A DNA stretch of 64,000 bases from Lachnospiraceae bacterium (GTDB lineage: Bacteria; Bacillota; Clostridia; Lachnospirales; Lachnospiraceae). Positions 53,056 to 61,603 of the stretch are shown one piece after another (the first letter of the stretch is position 1; every line of letters begins with the position of its first letter). The position numbers and the translations under genes are program-made. The stretch spans positions 64,502 through 128,501 of the forward strand of contig JAAUZK010000010.1 in NCBI GenBank assembly GCA_014804655.1, read 5' to 3'. The notes beneath the pieces were generated by a model, which did no database searches, was not told the origin of the DNA, and was given only the letters and a program-made list of their open reading frames with translations.

Positions 53056-53064
53056 AGGAGAGAC

Positions 53065-53673
53065 ATGGTTTCTGACATGAAAATCGTACTGTATACGCAG
53101 AGAGTTGAAGTAGTGGAAAGTTATGGAGAGCGGCGTGACTGTGCTGATCAGAATATTCCACGGTTTATTGAAGCGTGTGGATATTTGCCGATTCCGCTGC
53201 CGAATATTAGGGATATTGCAGAGAAGTTGATAGAGCAAATACGGCCGTCGGGAATCATTTTGACGGGTGGAAACAGTTTAACTAAATATGGTGGAGATGC
53301 ACCGGAAAGAGATGAGGCGGAGAGGCGGATTTTAGATGTTTCTTTAGGGTGTGATATACCGGTATGCGGATTTTGCAGGGGTATGCAGGTGATCTTGGAT
53401 TACTTTGATTGTGAATTGGAGCAAGTGCAGGGACATGTGGCAGTCCATCATAAGATTTTAGGAGCATTAGGCGAATTGGAGGTAAATAGTTTTCATAATC
53501 AGGCATGTTATAGAGTAAAGGATCCGTTGGAAGTGTTGGCGCAGGCGCAGGATGGTGTAATAGAAGCGATACGACATAAGGAGAAACGCATTTTAGGAAC
53601 CATGTGGCATCCGGAACGGGAGAATCCTATTATCAATGCAGATATAAGGCTGGTAAGGGGATTGTTTGGCTGA
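53065..53673 (+). CDS. Class I glutamine amidotransferase-fold hydrolase (Cj1417-like)
   Basis: A 202-residue enzyme of the gamma-glutamyl hydrolase group. The catalytic triad is complete: nucleophile C104 in 'CGFCRGMQVI', and H182 and E184 in 'TMWHPERE'. The oxyanion strand 'GIILTGGNSL' is present. In C. jejuni Cj1417 cleaves CDP-L-glutamine to cytidine diphosphoramidate and glutamate; size, motif set and neighbours here match that enzyme. AAGGAG is 4 nt before ATG 53065, 9 bp after the methyltransferase. The next gene is the cytidylyltransferase, as in Campylobacter. Confidence 0.85.
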   Translation: MVSDMKIVLYTQRVEVVESYGERRDCADQNIPRFIEACGYLPIPLPNIRDIAEKLIEQIRPSGIILTGGNSLTKYGGDAPERDEAERRILDVSLGCDIPVCGFCRGMQVILDYFDCELEQVQGHVAVHHKILGALGELEVNSFHNQACYRVKDPLEVLAQAQDGVIEAIRHKEKRILGTMWHPERENPIINADIRLVRGLFG

Positions 53674-53717
53674 ATATAAAGAAATAGTAATAATAGTAAT
53701 GAAAAGAGGATACTACT

Positions 53718-54497
53718 ATGAAAGTGATTATTTTGGCAGCAGGGCAGGGAACCAGATTACGTCCTTTGACAGATGACAGGCCGAAGTGTATGGTGGAAGT
53801 CAACGGAAAAAGCATTATTGAAAGACAGCTTGACACGATGCGTGCTTGTGGAATTTTGGATGAGGATATTACTATTATTTGCGGATACTGTAGCAATGTG
53901 TTAAAAAATAGGTTTAAGGGTACAAAGATTCACTTCATTGTAAATGAACAGTACGGTACGACAAATATGGTGTACTCGTTGATGTGTGCAAGAGAACTGA
54001 TGGAATCGGAAGAAGATATCATTATTTCCTATGGAGATATTATTTATGGGGAGTCTGTTTTTAAGAAAATATTAGGGGCGAGAGATGACATGTCAGTCGT
54101 TGTAGATGATGGCTGGTATGGATACTGGTCCGAACGTTGTGAGAATCCGCTCGATGATGCGGAAACATTAATGTTTGATCAAGATAATTATTTGACAGAG
54201 ATTGGGCAGAAGACTACAGATCTTGCGAAAGTGCAATCCCAGTACATTGGGTTGATGCGCTTTAAGGAAGAGGGGTTGAAAGTAATGTTATCTCTGAGTA
54301 CAGAAGCTGCGAGAAGAAGTAATAATGGTGAGGCACTTTGGAGAACAACGAGGACTTATGTTAAGATGTATATGACAGACTTGTTACAGGGATTGATTGA
54401 TGAAGGGCATAAGCTGCGTGCAGTTCATATAGAAAGAGGTTGGTTCGAGATTGATGATTGTGAGGATTTGAAAGTTGTGGAAGCGAGACTGAATTAG
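53718..54497 (+). CDS. Nucleotidyltransferase, probable CTP:phosphoglutamine cytidylyltransferase (Cj1416-like)
   Basis: A 259-residue sugar-nucleotidyltransferase-fold protein. It has the NTP-binding 'ILAAGQGTRLRPLTDDRPKCMV' N-terminus, 'NEQYGTTNMVYSL', the metal-binding 'ISYGDIIYGE' and the C-terminal 'GWFEIDDCEDL'. It belongs to the group that includes phosphocholine cytidylyltransferases, and in C. jejuni Cj1416 joins CTP and L-glutamine phosphate to form CDP-L-glutamine. The motif set alone would allow other substrates; the gene order supports this one. A good AAGAGGA site precedes ATG 53718. Confidence 0.83.
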   Translation: MKVIILAAGQGTRLRPLTDDRPKCMVEVNGKSIIERQLDTMRACGILDEDITIICGYCSNVLKNRFKGTKIHFIVNEQYGTTNMVYSLMCARELMESEEDIIISYGDIIYGESVFKKILGARDDMSVVVDDGWYGYWSERCENPLDDAETLMFDQDNYLTEIGQKTTDLAKVQSQYIGLMRFKEEGLKVMLSLSTEAARRSNNGEALWRTTRTYVKMYMTDLLQGLIDEGHKLRAVHIERGWFEIDDCEDLKVVEARLN

Positions 54498-54565
54498 CGG
54501 TCTGTTGCTAGAACATGTGATGAGGAGACTTATTGTCTGAAGTTGAATTGAGAGATTGGTGACAT

Positions 54566-55075
54566 ATGGGAACAGTATATTGGATTACCGGACTTTCCGG
54601 TGCGGGTAAGACGACAATCGGAAAATTGTTCTATGTGAAGATGAAAGAAAAATATCCTAATACAGTATTTCTTGATGGGGATACACTTCGGAAGGTATTT
54701 GGAGATGATTTGGGTTATTCCAAAGAAGATCGCAAGAAGTGTGCAATACGGTATTCGAGATTGTGTGCTATGTTACAGGAACAAGGGATGAATGTTATTT
54801 GCTGTACGATATCTATGTTTGATAGTGTGAGGGAATGGAATAGACTGAATATCAATAACTACAAAGAAATATATGTCAAAGCCTCCATGGAAACTTTGCG
54901 AAGGAGGGATCAGAAGGGGCTTTACAGTGGTATTACAGAAGAAAGACAGAAAGAGGTTGTTGGTATTCACATGGATATTGAGGTGCCCAAGCAGCCAGAT
55001 TTGGTTTTGGAGAATGATGGAGAGAGGATGCCTGTGGAACAGGTAGAGAAGATATTTCGGCATTGTGTGAATTAG
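54566..55075 (+). CDS. APS-kinase-like nucleotide 3'-kinase (Cj1415-like)
   Basis: A 169-residue P-loop kinase related to CysC: Walker A 'GLSGAGKTT' (residues 9-17), 'FLDGDTLRKVFGDDLGYS', 'RYSRLCAMLQEQGMNVICCTISMF' and 'LRRRDQKGLYSG'. The window already has an APS kinase fused to CysN, so this second, diverged copy in the amidate cassette probably has another substrate. In C. jejuni Cj1415 phosphorylates the 3'-hydroxyl of cytidine diphosphoramidate, giving a PAPS-like donor. It follows the cytidylyltransferase by 68 bp, the same order as in Campylobacter. Confidence 0.84.
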   Translation: MGTVYWITGLSGAGKTTIGKLFYVKMKEKYPNTVFLDGDTLRKVFGDDLGYSKEDRKKCAIRYSRLCAMLQEQGMNVICCTISMFDSVREWNRLNINNYKEIYVKASMETLRRRDQKGLYSGITEERQKEVVGIHMDIEVPKQPDLVLENDGERMPVEQVEKIFRHCVN

Positions 55076-55133
55076 GAAATGTGAGAAGATGAAGAGAAAG
55101 TATTCTTAGGTGATTTAAGGAGAGGGAGTTAGA

Positions 55134-57626
55134 ATGATAAGATTTTGTGACAGGGAAGTTGGCTGTGAAGAGTACGCATTATTAACCAGAATAGGAATGA
55201 TAGATTATTTTGTTCCGGATCATAAAGACGATATAATTTGTGTGTATGATAATTTCGATACCATGGGATATATTGGAATGATTACATATGATTCTTTTAG
55301 GAATTCTATTGGAATTGACGGAGCCATTCGACGAGAATGTGTGATTCTTAATGCTGATATATGGAAGAATACGAGAGAATACTTTGAAAATCGATCCAAA
55401 GATGTACTTCTTCCGGTTTTGAATGAAGCTGGGGAATTAATCTGCTTTGCATATGAGGATAGTGATGCAAATCGTGAAATTCGCATGTTACAAGAGCTAC
55501 AAGAAAGCCCCGATATTTTACAGTTTACGGATATATATCCTGAATTTAGATGTGTTAAGATTTATGAGTTTAACGAATTAGCTTTCTTTTTTGCAAAATA
55601 TCTGGAGAAACTAAATATTCCGGTAGAAGTTAATGGTGAAATGTGGCAGGATTTCTTCAATGGAGTAAAATGTCAGGCTCTTGATTATGAATGTCTTACG
55701 ATATACGCAGAAGGAATTGAAGGAAAAACGCGAAAATGGAAAGAAAATTTATTAAAAAGTGTTTCTGTGGAGTTTGAGTGCATTGATAAAATATATGAGG
55801 CCAATATAAAAAATGGAAATATAAAAGATGCAGATGGTGATTTTTTGTGGCTTATAGAACGACTCAGGAATGAAAGAGAAATTGTAATTATTGGCACAGG
55901 GATTTTTTCTTTAAATGTATGTGATTTGTTATTGGCTAATGACATTGATATTTTCTGTTTTATGTCAGAAGATGAAAATCTTCGAAAATATCGAATCGTT
56001 GGGAAAAAGGTATTGTCTGACAGGGAGATTAGCAAAGGTACAAAACATCCTGTATTTTTAGAGTGCTGTGCTGAAAACAGTGCATGGGGATTTGGCGGAG
56101 TAGACGGATACGGGTACAGAGGCTATCAGAGGAATCGCAGTTTTTTCTTAGTAAAGGATTATATAGATATCCCTGTAGGGAATTTACAGAATGTGCTAAG
56201 AGGTAAAAATGTTTTTCTTCTTGGTAATCTTAATTTGTGCTATTATGTGAGTCACGCGCTTGAAGTAGTAGAAGATTGCAATATTGTCTATTGGGATTTA
56301 TTAGAAGAGAATTTAGGAAAAGATATAAGAATGGCAGTCACAGATGGGGAGGATATGAGGGACAATGATATTTGCCTTTTGATTGAACCTCAATATTATT
56401 GCTATGGGGAAGAGAGATGTCAAATCATACAAAGGAAAGAGCAATTTTTTGAGAAATTGAGGGAAAAAGGGATTAATAATATTACGGAATATTTTTCTAA
56501 TAATGAAGTTCTTATTTCTATTCAGAGATACAAAAAAGAAAAGTATACGATTCCTTGTCTAACTCCTAATAAAATAGTGCTTAATATATCGGGACATATG
56601 AGTGGGAACACGTTTATTGAAAGTATATTGGATAGCCATCATCCGGATATGCTGATGATGAATAGTGTTGCTGTCGGGCGAATATTAGGTAATATGTTCC
56701 TTATATGTGTACAATTATCTGAAGAAAAAACAGAGAATATATTACGGGAATTTTGGAAAATATATAGTGCGATAACAACGGATGAGACGACGTTACTATT
56801 TTCAAATAAGGGCATTTTTTCCCAAAAAATGGAGGAATTATTAGCACAAAAAGAAACTTTCACATCACAGGAATTATTTGTTATGATTCATATGGCGTAT
56901 GAAAAGATATTGGGAAGGGATATATCGGATGTACAAAACATGCTGTTATATCATGAACAGCGTGAAGAAAGAAATCCAGGACGAATCAATTATGAGGCGT
57001 GGCTGTGTGATGAGAAAGTAAGCGGTTATTCAATTATGTTGACAAGAAACGCATATACGCGGGTGGGATCTTTTTTTAGATTTTGCACGAAGTATGATAC
57101 GTTTTTCTATCCTAGGATAAACGCATGGTGGGAGCATATGGTTTATATAGATGAAGGTAGTAAAATACCTGATAACTGGAAGCGATTTCGGGTTAAATTT
57201 GAAACTTTAAAGACTGAACCTGTGAAGACTCTTCAAGGCATCTGTGATGAGGTGGGTCTCTCGTGGTCTGAGGATTTTCTGGAAGACATATTCATAAGAG
57301 AGAAAGAACAGTCGGCAGATGAAGTAATAAATAACTTTAATTTAAAGCCGGCATATAATCTGTATGAAGAGTTTTTTTCTGATTTCGACAGATTTCGGAT
57401 TGATATGATGTTTTCAGGTGTACAAAGACAATTTGGCTATCCCTATGTAAGGTGTCTGGATTTTTCCAGACGGCAGTTGCAGGAAATGTTTTTAAAAGAA
57501 TTTAGATTTGAGAGAAAATTAGCTTATGCAAGCGATTACTATAAGATGCGGTATCGTAAAGATTTTATAGATAGAGTAAGAGAGTGTTTACAAAAAGTTC
57601 GAAGAGACGAGTTGTATAGAATATAG
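55134..57626 (+). CDS. Large protein with C-terminal sulfotransferase-like domain
   Basis: An 830-residue protein of mixed make-up. Residues about 245-340 form a Rossmann-like nucleotide or sugar module ('IVIIGTGIFSLNVCDLLLANDIDIFCF'). From about residue 480 a sulfotransferase fold is suggested: 'LNISGHMSGNTFIESILDSHHPD' at the PAPS 5'-phosphate loop position, 'YSIMLTRNAYTRVGSFFRF', 'RFRVKFETLKTEPVKTLQGICDEVGLSW' (the classic Y/F-E-x-L..P element) and 'MFSGVQRQFGYP'. It lies 58 bp after the APS-kinase-like gene and could transfer sulfate from PAPS or phosphoramidate from a 3'-phospho-CDP donor to a glycan. GGAGAGGGAG precedes ATG 55134. The gene is AT-rich. Confidence 0.62.
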   Translation: MIRFCDREVGCEEYALLTRIGMIDYFVPDHKDDIICVYDNFDTMGYIGMITYDSFRNSIGIDGAIRRECVILNADIWKNTREYFENRSKDVLLPVLNEAGELICFAYEDSDANREIRMLQELQESPDILQFTDIYPEFRCVKIYEFNELAFFFAKYLEKLNIPVEVNGEMWQDFFNGVKCQALDYECLTIYAEGIEGKTRKWKENLLKSVSVEFECIDKIYEANIKNGNIKDADGDFLWLIERLRNEREIVIIGTGIFSLNVCDLLLANDIDIFCFMSEDENLRKYRIVGKKVLSDREISKGTKHPVFLECCAENSAWGFGGVDGYGYRGYQRNRSFFLVKDYIDIPVGNLQNVLRGKNVFLLGNLNLCYYVSHALEVVEDCNIVYWDLLEENLGKDIRMAVTDGEDMRDNDICLLIEPQYYCYGEERCQIIQRKEQFFEKLREKGINNITEYFSNNEVLISIQRYKKEKYTIPCLTPNKIVLNISGHMSGNTFIESILDSHHPDMLMMNSVAVGRILGNMFLICVQLSEEKTENILREFWKIYSAITTDETTLLFSNKGIFSQKMEELLAQKETFTSQELFVMIHMAYEKILGRDISDVQNMLLYHEQREERNPGRINYEAWLCDEKVSGYSIMLTRNAYTRVGSFFRFCTKYDTFFYPRINAWWEHMVYIDEGSKIPDNWKRFRVKFETLKTEPVKTLQGICDEVGLSWSEDFLEDIFIREKEQSADEVINNFNLKPAYNLYEEFFSDFDRFRIDMMFSGVQRQFGYPYVRCLDFSRRQLQEMFLKEFRFERKLAYASDYYKMRYRKDFIDRVRECLQKVRRDELYRI

Positions 57627-57790
57627 TGCAATATAATATTTTATTTTGTGCATTTCCGAAGGACGAAACTAAAATAATATATTCTATATGTTGATAGCTA
57701 CTATGATTTTATAATCTGTGACACCGAGTAACATCAAATTTGGATTAAATGGATCACATATAATAGTAGAAAGCCTAAAAGGAGATTTTT

Positions 57791-58891
57791 ATGCAAGAAA
57801 ATCTTTTTGTTACAAAAGCAACTATGCCCCCATACGAGGAATTTATTGAAGCAATAAAACCGTTATGGAACACACATTTGATTACCAATATGGGAAAATA
57901 CCATCAAGAATTAGAGGAAAGACTACGACAGTATCTTAAAGTACCAAAACTGTCCTTAATGGTAAATGGACATATGTCATTAGAAATGGCAATTCAGACA
58001 TTTCATTTTCCGGAAGGTGCTGAGGTTATTACTACACCATTTACATTTATTTCTACGACGCATGCGATTATCAGGAATCATTTGAAACCAGTATTTTGTG
58101 ACGTGAAATTAAGCGATGGTACAATAGACGAATCCAAAATAGAGGAGTTAATTACAGAAAAGACAGTGGCAATTGTTCCCGTACATGTTTATGGAAATGT
58201 TTGCAATATAGAGGAAATACAGAGAATTGCGCATTGTTATCATTTAAAGGTAATTTATGATGCGGCACATGCCTTTGGAGTGGAGTATAAAGGAAAAGGA
58301 ATTGGTTCATATGGCGATGCCTCCATTTTCAGTTTCCACGCGACAAAGGTTTATAATACAATTGAAGGTGGCGCAGTTACCTTTTCAGATCATAAAATAT
58401 ATGAGCAGTTATACAATCTAAAAAATTTTGGGATTCAAGGAGAAGAAATGGTAGTAGATATCGGGGCAAATGCCAAAATGAATGAAATGTCAGCAATCAT
58501 GGGATTGTGTAATCTTAAATATGTGGATGAGGCTCTTGAGGAACGAAAAAAGAGATATGAATTTTATAAAAAAAATCTTGAAGGGATAAAGGGGATTCGT
58601 CTTTTTGACAGAAATCAGGAGGCAAGTAATAATTATGCCTACTTTCCCATTTTAATTGACGACTCGTATGATAAAAGTCGGGACGAATTACATAGTGCTC
58701 TGCGAGAACACAATATTTATGCGCGGAAATATTTTTATCCATTGACTTCAGATCAAGAATGTTTTAAAAATGAATATCGAAACGCACAACTGGAATATGC
58801 AAGATGCATTTCAAAAAAAGTTTTGGTATTACCACTTTATGATACCTTGGAAATGGAAAATATGGAGCGAGTACTTGATAAAATAGTGTAA
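57791..58891 (+). CDS. DegT/DnrJ/EryC1-family sugar aminotransferase
   Basis: A 366-residue PLP enzyme that makes 4-amino or 3-amino deoxysugars from keto-sugar nucleotides. The PLP lysine is K186 in 'SFHATKVYNTIEGGAV', and 'DAAHAFG' (D157) contacts the ring nitrogen; 'TPFTFISTTHAI' and 'PVHVYGN' are family motifs. It looks like the VioA/DesI-type branch. A 164-bp AT-rich gap precedes it and AAAAGGAGA sits 6 nt before ATG 57791. It supplies an amino sugar for the glycan made by this locus. Confidence 0.92.
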   Translation: MQENLFVTKATMPPYEEFIEAIKPLWNTHLITNMGKYHQELEERLRQYLKVPKLSLMVNGHMSLEMAIQTFHFPEGAEVITTPFTFISTTHAIIRNHLKPVFCDVKLSDGTIDESKIEELITEKTVAIVPVHVYGNVCNIEEIQRIAHCYHLKVIYDAAHAFGVEYKGKGIGSYGDASIFSFHATKVYNTIEGGAVTFSDHKIYEQLYNLKNFGIQGEEMVVDIGANAKMNEMSAIMGLCNLKYVDEALEERKKRYEFYKKNLEGIKGIRLFDRNQEASNNYAYFPILIDDSYDKSRDELHSALREHNIYARKYFYPLTSDQECFKNEYRNAQLEYARCISKKVLVLPLYDTLEMENMERVLDKIV

Positions 58892-58915
58892 TCGATTTAT
58901 GATAGGGGGATTAAT

Positions 58916-59626
58916 ATGCAAGTGGGAATTATGCAGCCTTATTTTTTCCCATATATTGGATATTGGCAGCTGATATATGCAGTAGATAAGTTTGTCTTGC
59001 TTGATGATGTGAACTACATTATGCGAGGATATATTAATAGAAATAGTATTTTGTTAAATGGAAACCCATATCGATTTACGATTCCAATAAAAAAGGCATC
59101 ACAAAATAAATTGATTATGGAAACAAAATTAAATTTTAGTTTGCCGGAAAAGAGAAAGTTTTTGAAGTTATTAGATTGTGCATATAAACACGCTCCGTAT
59201 TATGATGTTGTTATGCCAATAATCGAGTATATTATTCTTAGCCCACAAGAAGATTTAACAAAATACATATATATAAGTTTGAATGAAGTTTGCAAGTATT
59301 TACAAATTCAGACAGAAATTCTTATTTCTTCACAAATAGAAAAAAATACAGACTTACACGGAGAAAACAGAATTATTGAGATTTGTAAAAAATTGCATGC
59401 AAATATTTACATTAATCCTTGTGGTGGCAGAAAATTATATTCCCAGGAGAATTTTCGTAAAGAAAATATAGAACTTTATTTTCTAGATACAATTCAAGAG
59501 TGCATTTATTATAAACAAAAAAAGGGAGAGTTTGTTTCGAACTTGTCCATATTGGATGTGATGTTTTATAATAACAGAGAAACAATTGCAAGATTTTTAG
59601 GGGAATATGAGTTGAATCAAACTTAA
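58916..59626 (+). CDS. WbqC-like family protein
   Basis: A 236-residue protein that begins with the WbqC hallmark 'IMQPYFFPYIGYWQLIYAVDKFVLLDDVNY' pattern, followed by 'RNSILLNGNPYRFTIPI'. WbqC proteins recur in O-antigen and capsule clusters, usually next to aminotransferases and acyltransferases, and are thought to take part in amino-sugar modification; the reaction is not settled here. It follows the DegT gene by 24 bp with AGGGGG before ATG 58916. Confidence 0.88.
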   Translation: MQVGIMQPYFFPYIGYWQLIYAVDKFVLLDDVNYIMRGYINRNSILLNGNPYRFTIPIKKASQNKLIMETKLNFSLPEKRKFLKLLDCAYKHAPYYDVVMPIIEYIILSPQEDLTKYIYISLNEVCKYLQIQTEILISSQIEKNTDLHGENRIIEICKKLHANIYINPCGGRKLYSQENFRKENIELYFLDTIQECIYYKQKKGEFVSNLSILDVMFYNNRETIARFLGEYELNQT

Positions 59627-59699
59627 AAAGAAGCTGTTTAGATATTACTGTAGATGATAATATGAGTATTGTAAGCGTTTGGGCGAGGAGAAGTTAGGA

Positions 59700-60335
59700 A
59701 TGTCATATATTGATATTGCGCGTCATTATGAAAATTGTTATAGAATGTATGGAGATAATAACAGAGGGGTTGATTGGCCGAATAAGGAGGATGTAGACAC
59801 CAGATATCAAGTGATATTAGATGTGATGAAATTTGATCGTAGAAATGACTTAAGAATGGGAAAATTTTCATTGTTAGATTTTGGTTGTGGATTAGGGCAT
59901 TTATATGAATATATTGAAAAAAATAATGTGCCGGTTTTATATTCTGGGTTGGATATATCACCTTTATTTACTGATAAATGTAAAGAAAAATTCCCAGATG
60001 TGGAGTTTATCACATTGGATTTGCTTGAAGATGAATATAAATTGATGAAATATTATGATTATATCGTTTTAAATGGTGTTTTTACAGAAAAACGGGACTT
60101 GGTTTATGAAGAAATGTTTGAGTATTTTAAAGAACTTATTTCTAAAATTTGGAGAAACACAAATCGCGGAATTGCATTTAATGTAATGTCTAAGGATGTG
60201 GATTGGGAGCGTGAAGACTTATTCCATTTGTCATTAAGTGCGTTAAGTGGTTTTTTGACAAAAGAAATTACAAGGAATTTTATTATAAGGAATGATTATG
60301 GATTATATGAATATATGGTGTATGTATATAAATAA
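59700..60335 (+). CDS. SAM-dependent methyltransferase
   Basis: A 211-residue class I methyltransferase: motif I 'SLLDFGCGLGHLYEYIE', then 'YSGLDISPLFTDKCKEKFP' and 'YDYIVLNGVF'. ATG 59700 is 8 nt after AGGAG; an upstream TTG at 59679 is not supported. It is AT-rich and lies between the WbqC and FkbM genes, so it probably methylates a sugar or N-acyl group of the glycan. Confidence 0.85.
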   Translation: MSYIDIARHYENCYRMYGDNNRGVDWPNKEDVDTRYQVILDVMKFDRRNDLRMGKFSLLDFGCGLGHLYEYIEKNNVPVLYSGLDISPLFTDKCKEKFPDVEFITLDLLEDEYKLMKYYDYIVLNGVFTEKRDLVYEEMFEYFKELISKIWRNTNRGIAFNVMSKDVDWEREDLFHLSLSALSGFLTKEITRNFIIRNDYGLYEYMVYVYK

Positions 60336-60362
60336 AATTTAGAAAGCAAAGGAGATTTTGAG

Positions 60363-61475
60363 ATGCTCATGTTAGAGGAATTAAAAAAATTAAACATTAA
60401 AGAGAATCTAGCGGATGAATTAAAACGGCAGAATTTGCCACTTGTTATGTGGGGAGCTGGGGAAATTGCAGAGGAAGTAAATTTTTATTTGAAAAAAAAT
60501 GATATTAAATTGGATGATGTCTTTGTGGACAATGAATATTATTCTGAAAATGTATTGTTTGATGGAAAAATGGTACTTTCAGCCTCTATGTTGAGAGAGA
60601 AATATAAAGTTGTTAATGTTATATTAGGATGTTCAAACTATGAGAGAATTAAATCTATAGAGAAACTTGCGTTTGTAAATAAAGTGTTCTATTTATTTAG
60701 CTATACTTATGGGTTATATGAAAAGACGCCTTTGGATGAGATTAAAGAAAATATTGATGAATTTGAAAAGATTAATGGTATATTTGCGGACGATTTATCA
60801 TCTCAAAATTATCTTGCTTTTTTAAAAACAAGAGTCAGTGGCAATAATTCATATGTATTTGATTTGTTTAAACGGGAAAGTAATTATTTTAACAATGATA
60901 TATTTAAAGCCGATGCGAAAGAAGTACTTATGGATATTGGTGCATTTGATGGAGATACGATACGTCTGTTCTTAAAGGAGAGCGGAGGACATTATAAGCA
61001 TGTCTATGCACTGGAACCAGATAAGGTTAATAGAGAAATGCTAGAAAAGTATGTTCATAAAAATGCGTTGCAAAATGTTACGATTGCAGGAGAAATACCT
61101 TGGAAGGAAGAGGGGGAATTACATTTTGTTACAAACGAAAACGGGCAATTATCAAGTTTAGTGTTTAATGAAAATGGTAGAGCAGAAGGTGTAGGGAAAG
61201 GTATCCGTGCAAAACAGTTAGACGAGATGTTTCAGTATACAGAAAATATAACCTTGATAAAAATTAATTATTTAGAGGGGGTAAAAGAGGCATTACAAGG
61301 AGCAGAAAATATTTTAAAAATACATAAGCCCAAGTTGGCAATTTCTGTGGGTTTTGATTGTAACAACATTAGAAGCGTGCCAATGATAATTAAGGAAATT
61401 AATCCCGATTATAAATTATATTTAAGGTATAATCGAGCAACTGTATCTGCACTTACATGTTATGGAATTATTTAG
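60363..61475 (+). CDS. FkbM-family methyltransferase with N-terminal Rossmann module
   Basis: A 370-residue protein. Residues about 25-110 form the small Rossmann module often found in glycan clusters ('PLVMWGAGEIAEEVNFYLKKN', 'DDVFVDNEYY', 'NVILGCSNYERI'). The second half is an FkbM-type O-methyltransferase ('EVLMDIGAFDGDTIRLFL', 'YALEPDKVNREML', 'ITLIKINYLEGV' in place of the usual IKxDxEG, and 'HKPKLAISVGF'). The catalytic-loop aspartate of IKxDIEG is asparagine here (KIN), which may weaken activity. AAGGAG lies 7 nt before ATG 60363. Confidence 0.82.
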   Translation: MLMLEELKKLNIKENLADELKRQNLPLVMWGAGEIAEEVNFYLKKNDIKLDDVFVDNEYYSENVLFDGKMVLSASMLREKYKVVNVILGCSNYERIKSIEKLAFVNKVFYLFSYTYGLYEKTPLDEIKENIDEFEKINGIFADDLSSQNYLAFLKTRVSGNNSYVFDLFKRESNYFNNDIFKADAKEVLMDIGAFDGDTIRLFLKESGGHYKHVYALEPDKVNREMLEKYVHKNALQNVTIAGEIPWKEEGELHFVTNENGQLSSLVFNENGRAEGVGKGIRAKQLDEMFQYTENITLIKINYLEGVKEALQGAENILKIHKPKLAISVGFDCNNIRSVPMIIKEINPDYKLYLRYNRATVSALTCYGII

Positions 61476-61603
61476 ATCAGGTTACGATTAAGAGATCGCC
61501 CGTTTATAGATTATAAATAAAAATTTGGAGAGAGAATAGATTTTCTTTATTATGTGATAAGAGTTTTTATGAAGACATCAAAAGACTGGAGGTGAGAATC
61601 GGG

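Noticed and set aside
54566-55075. Second copy of cysC for PAPS synthesis
   Set aside because: An APS kinase is already fused to CysN; this one is diverged and lies in Cj1415 order with the amidate genes, so another substrate is more likely.
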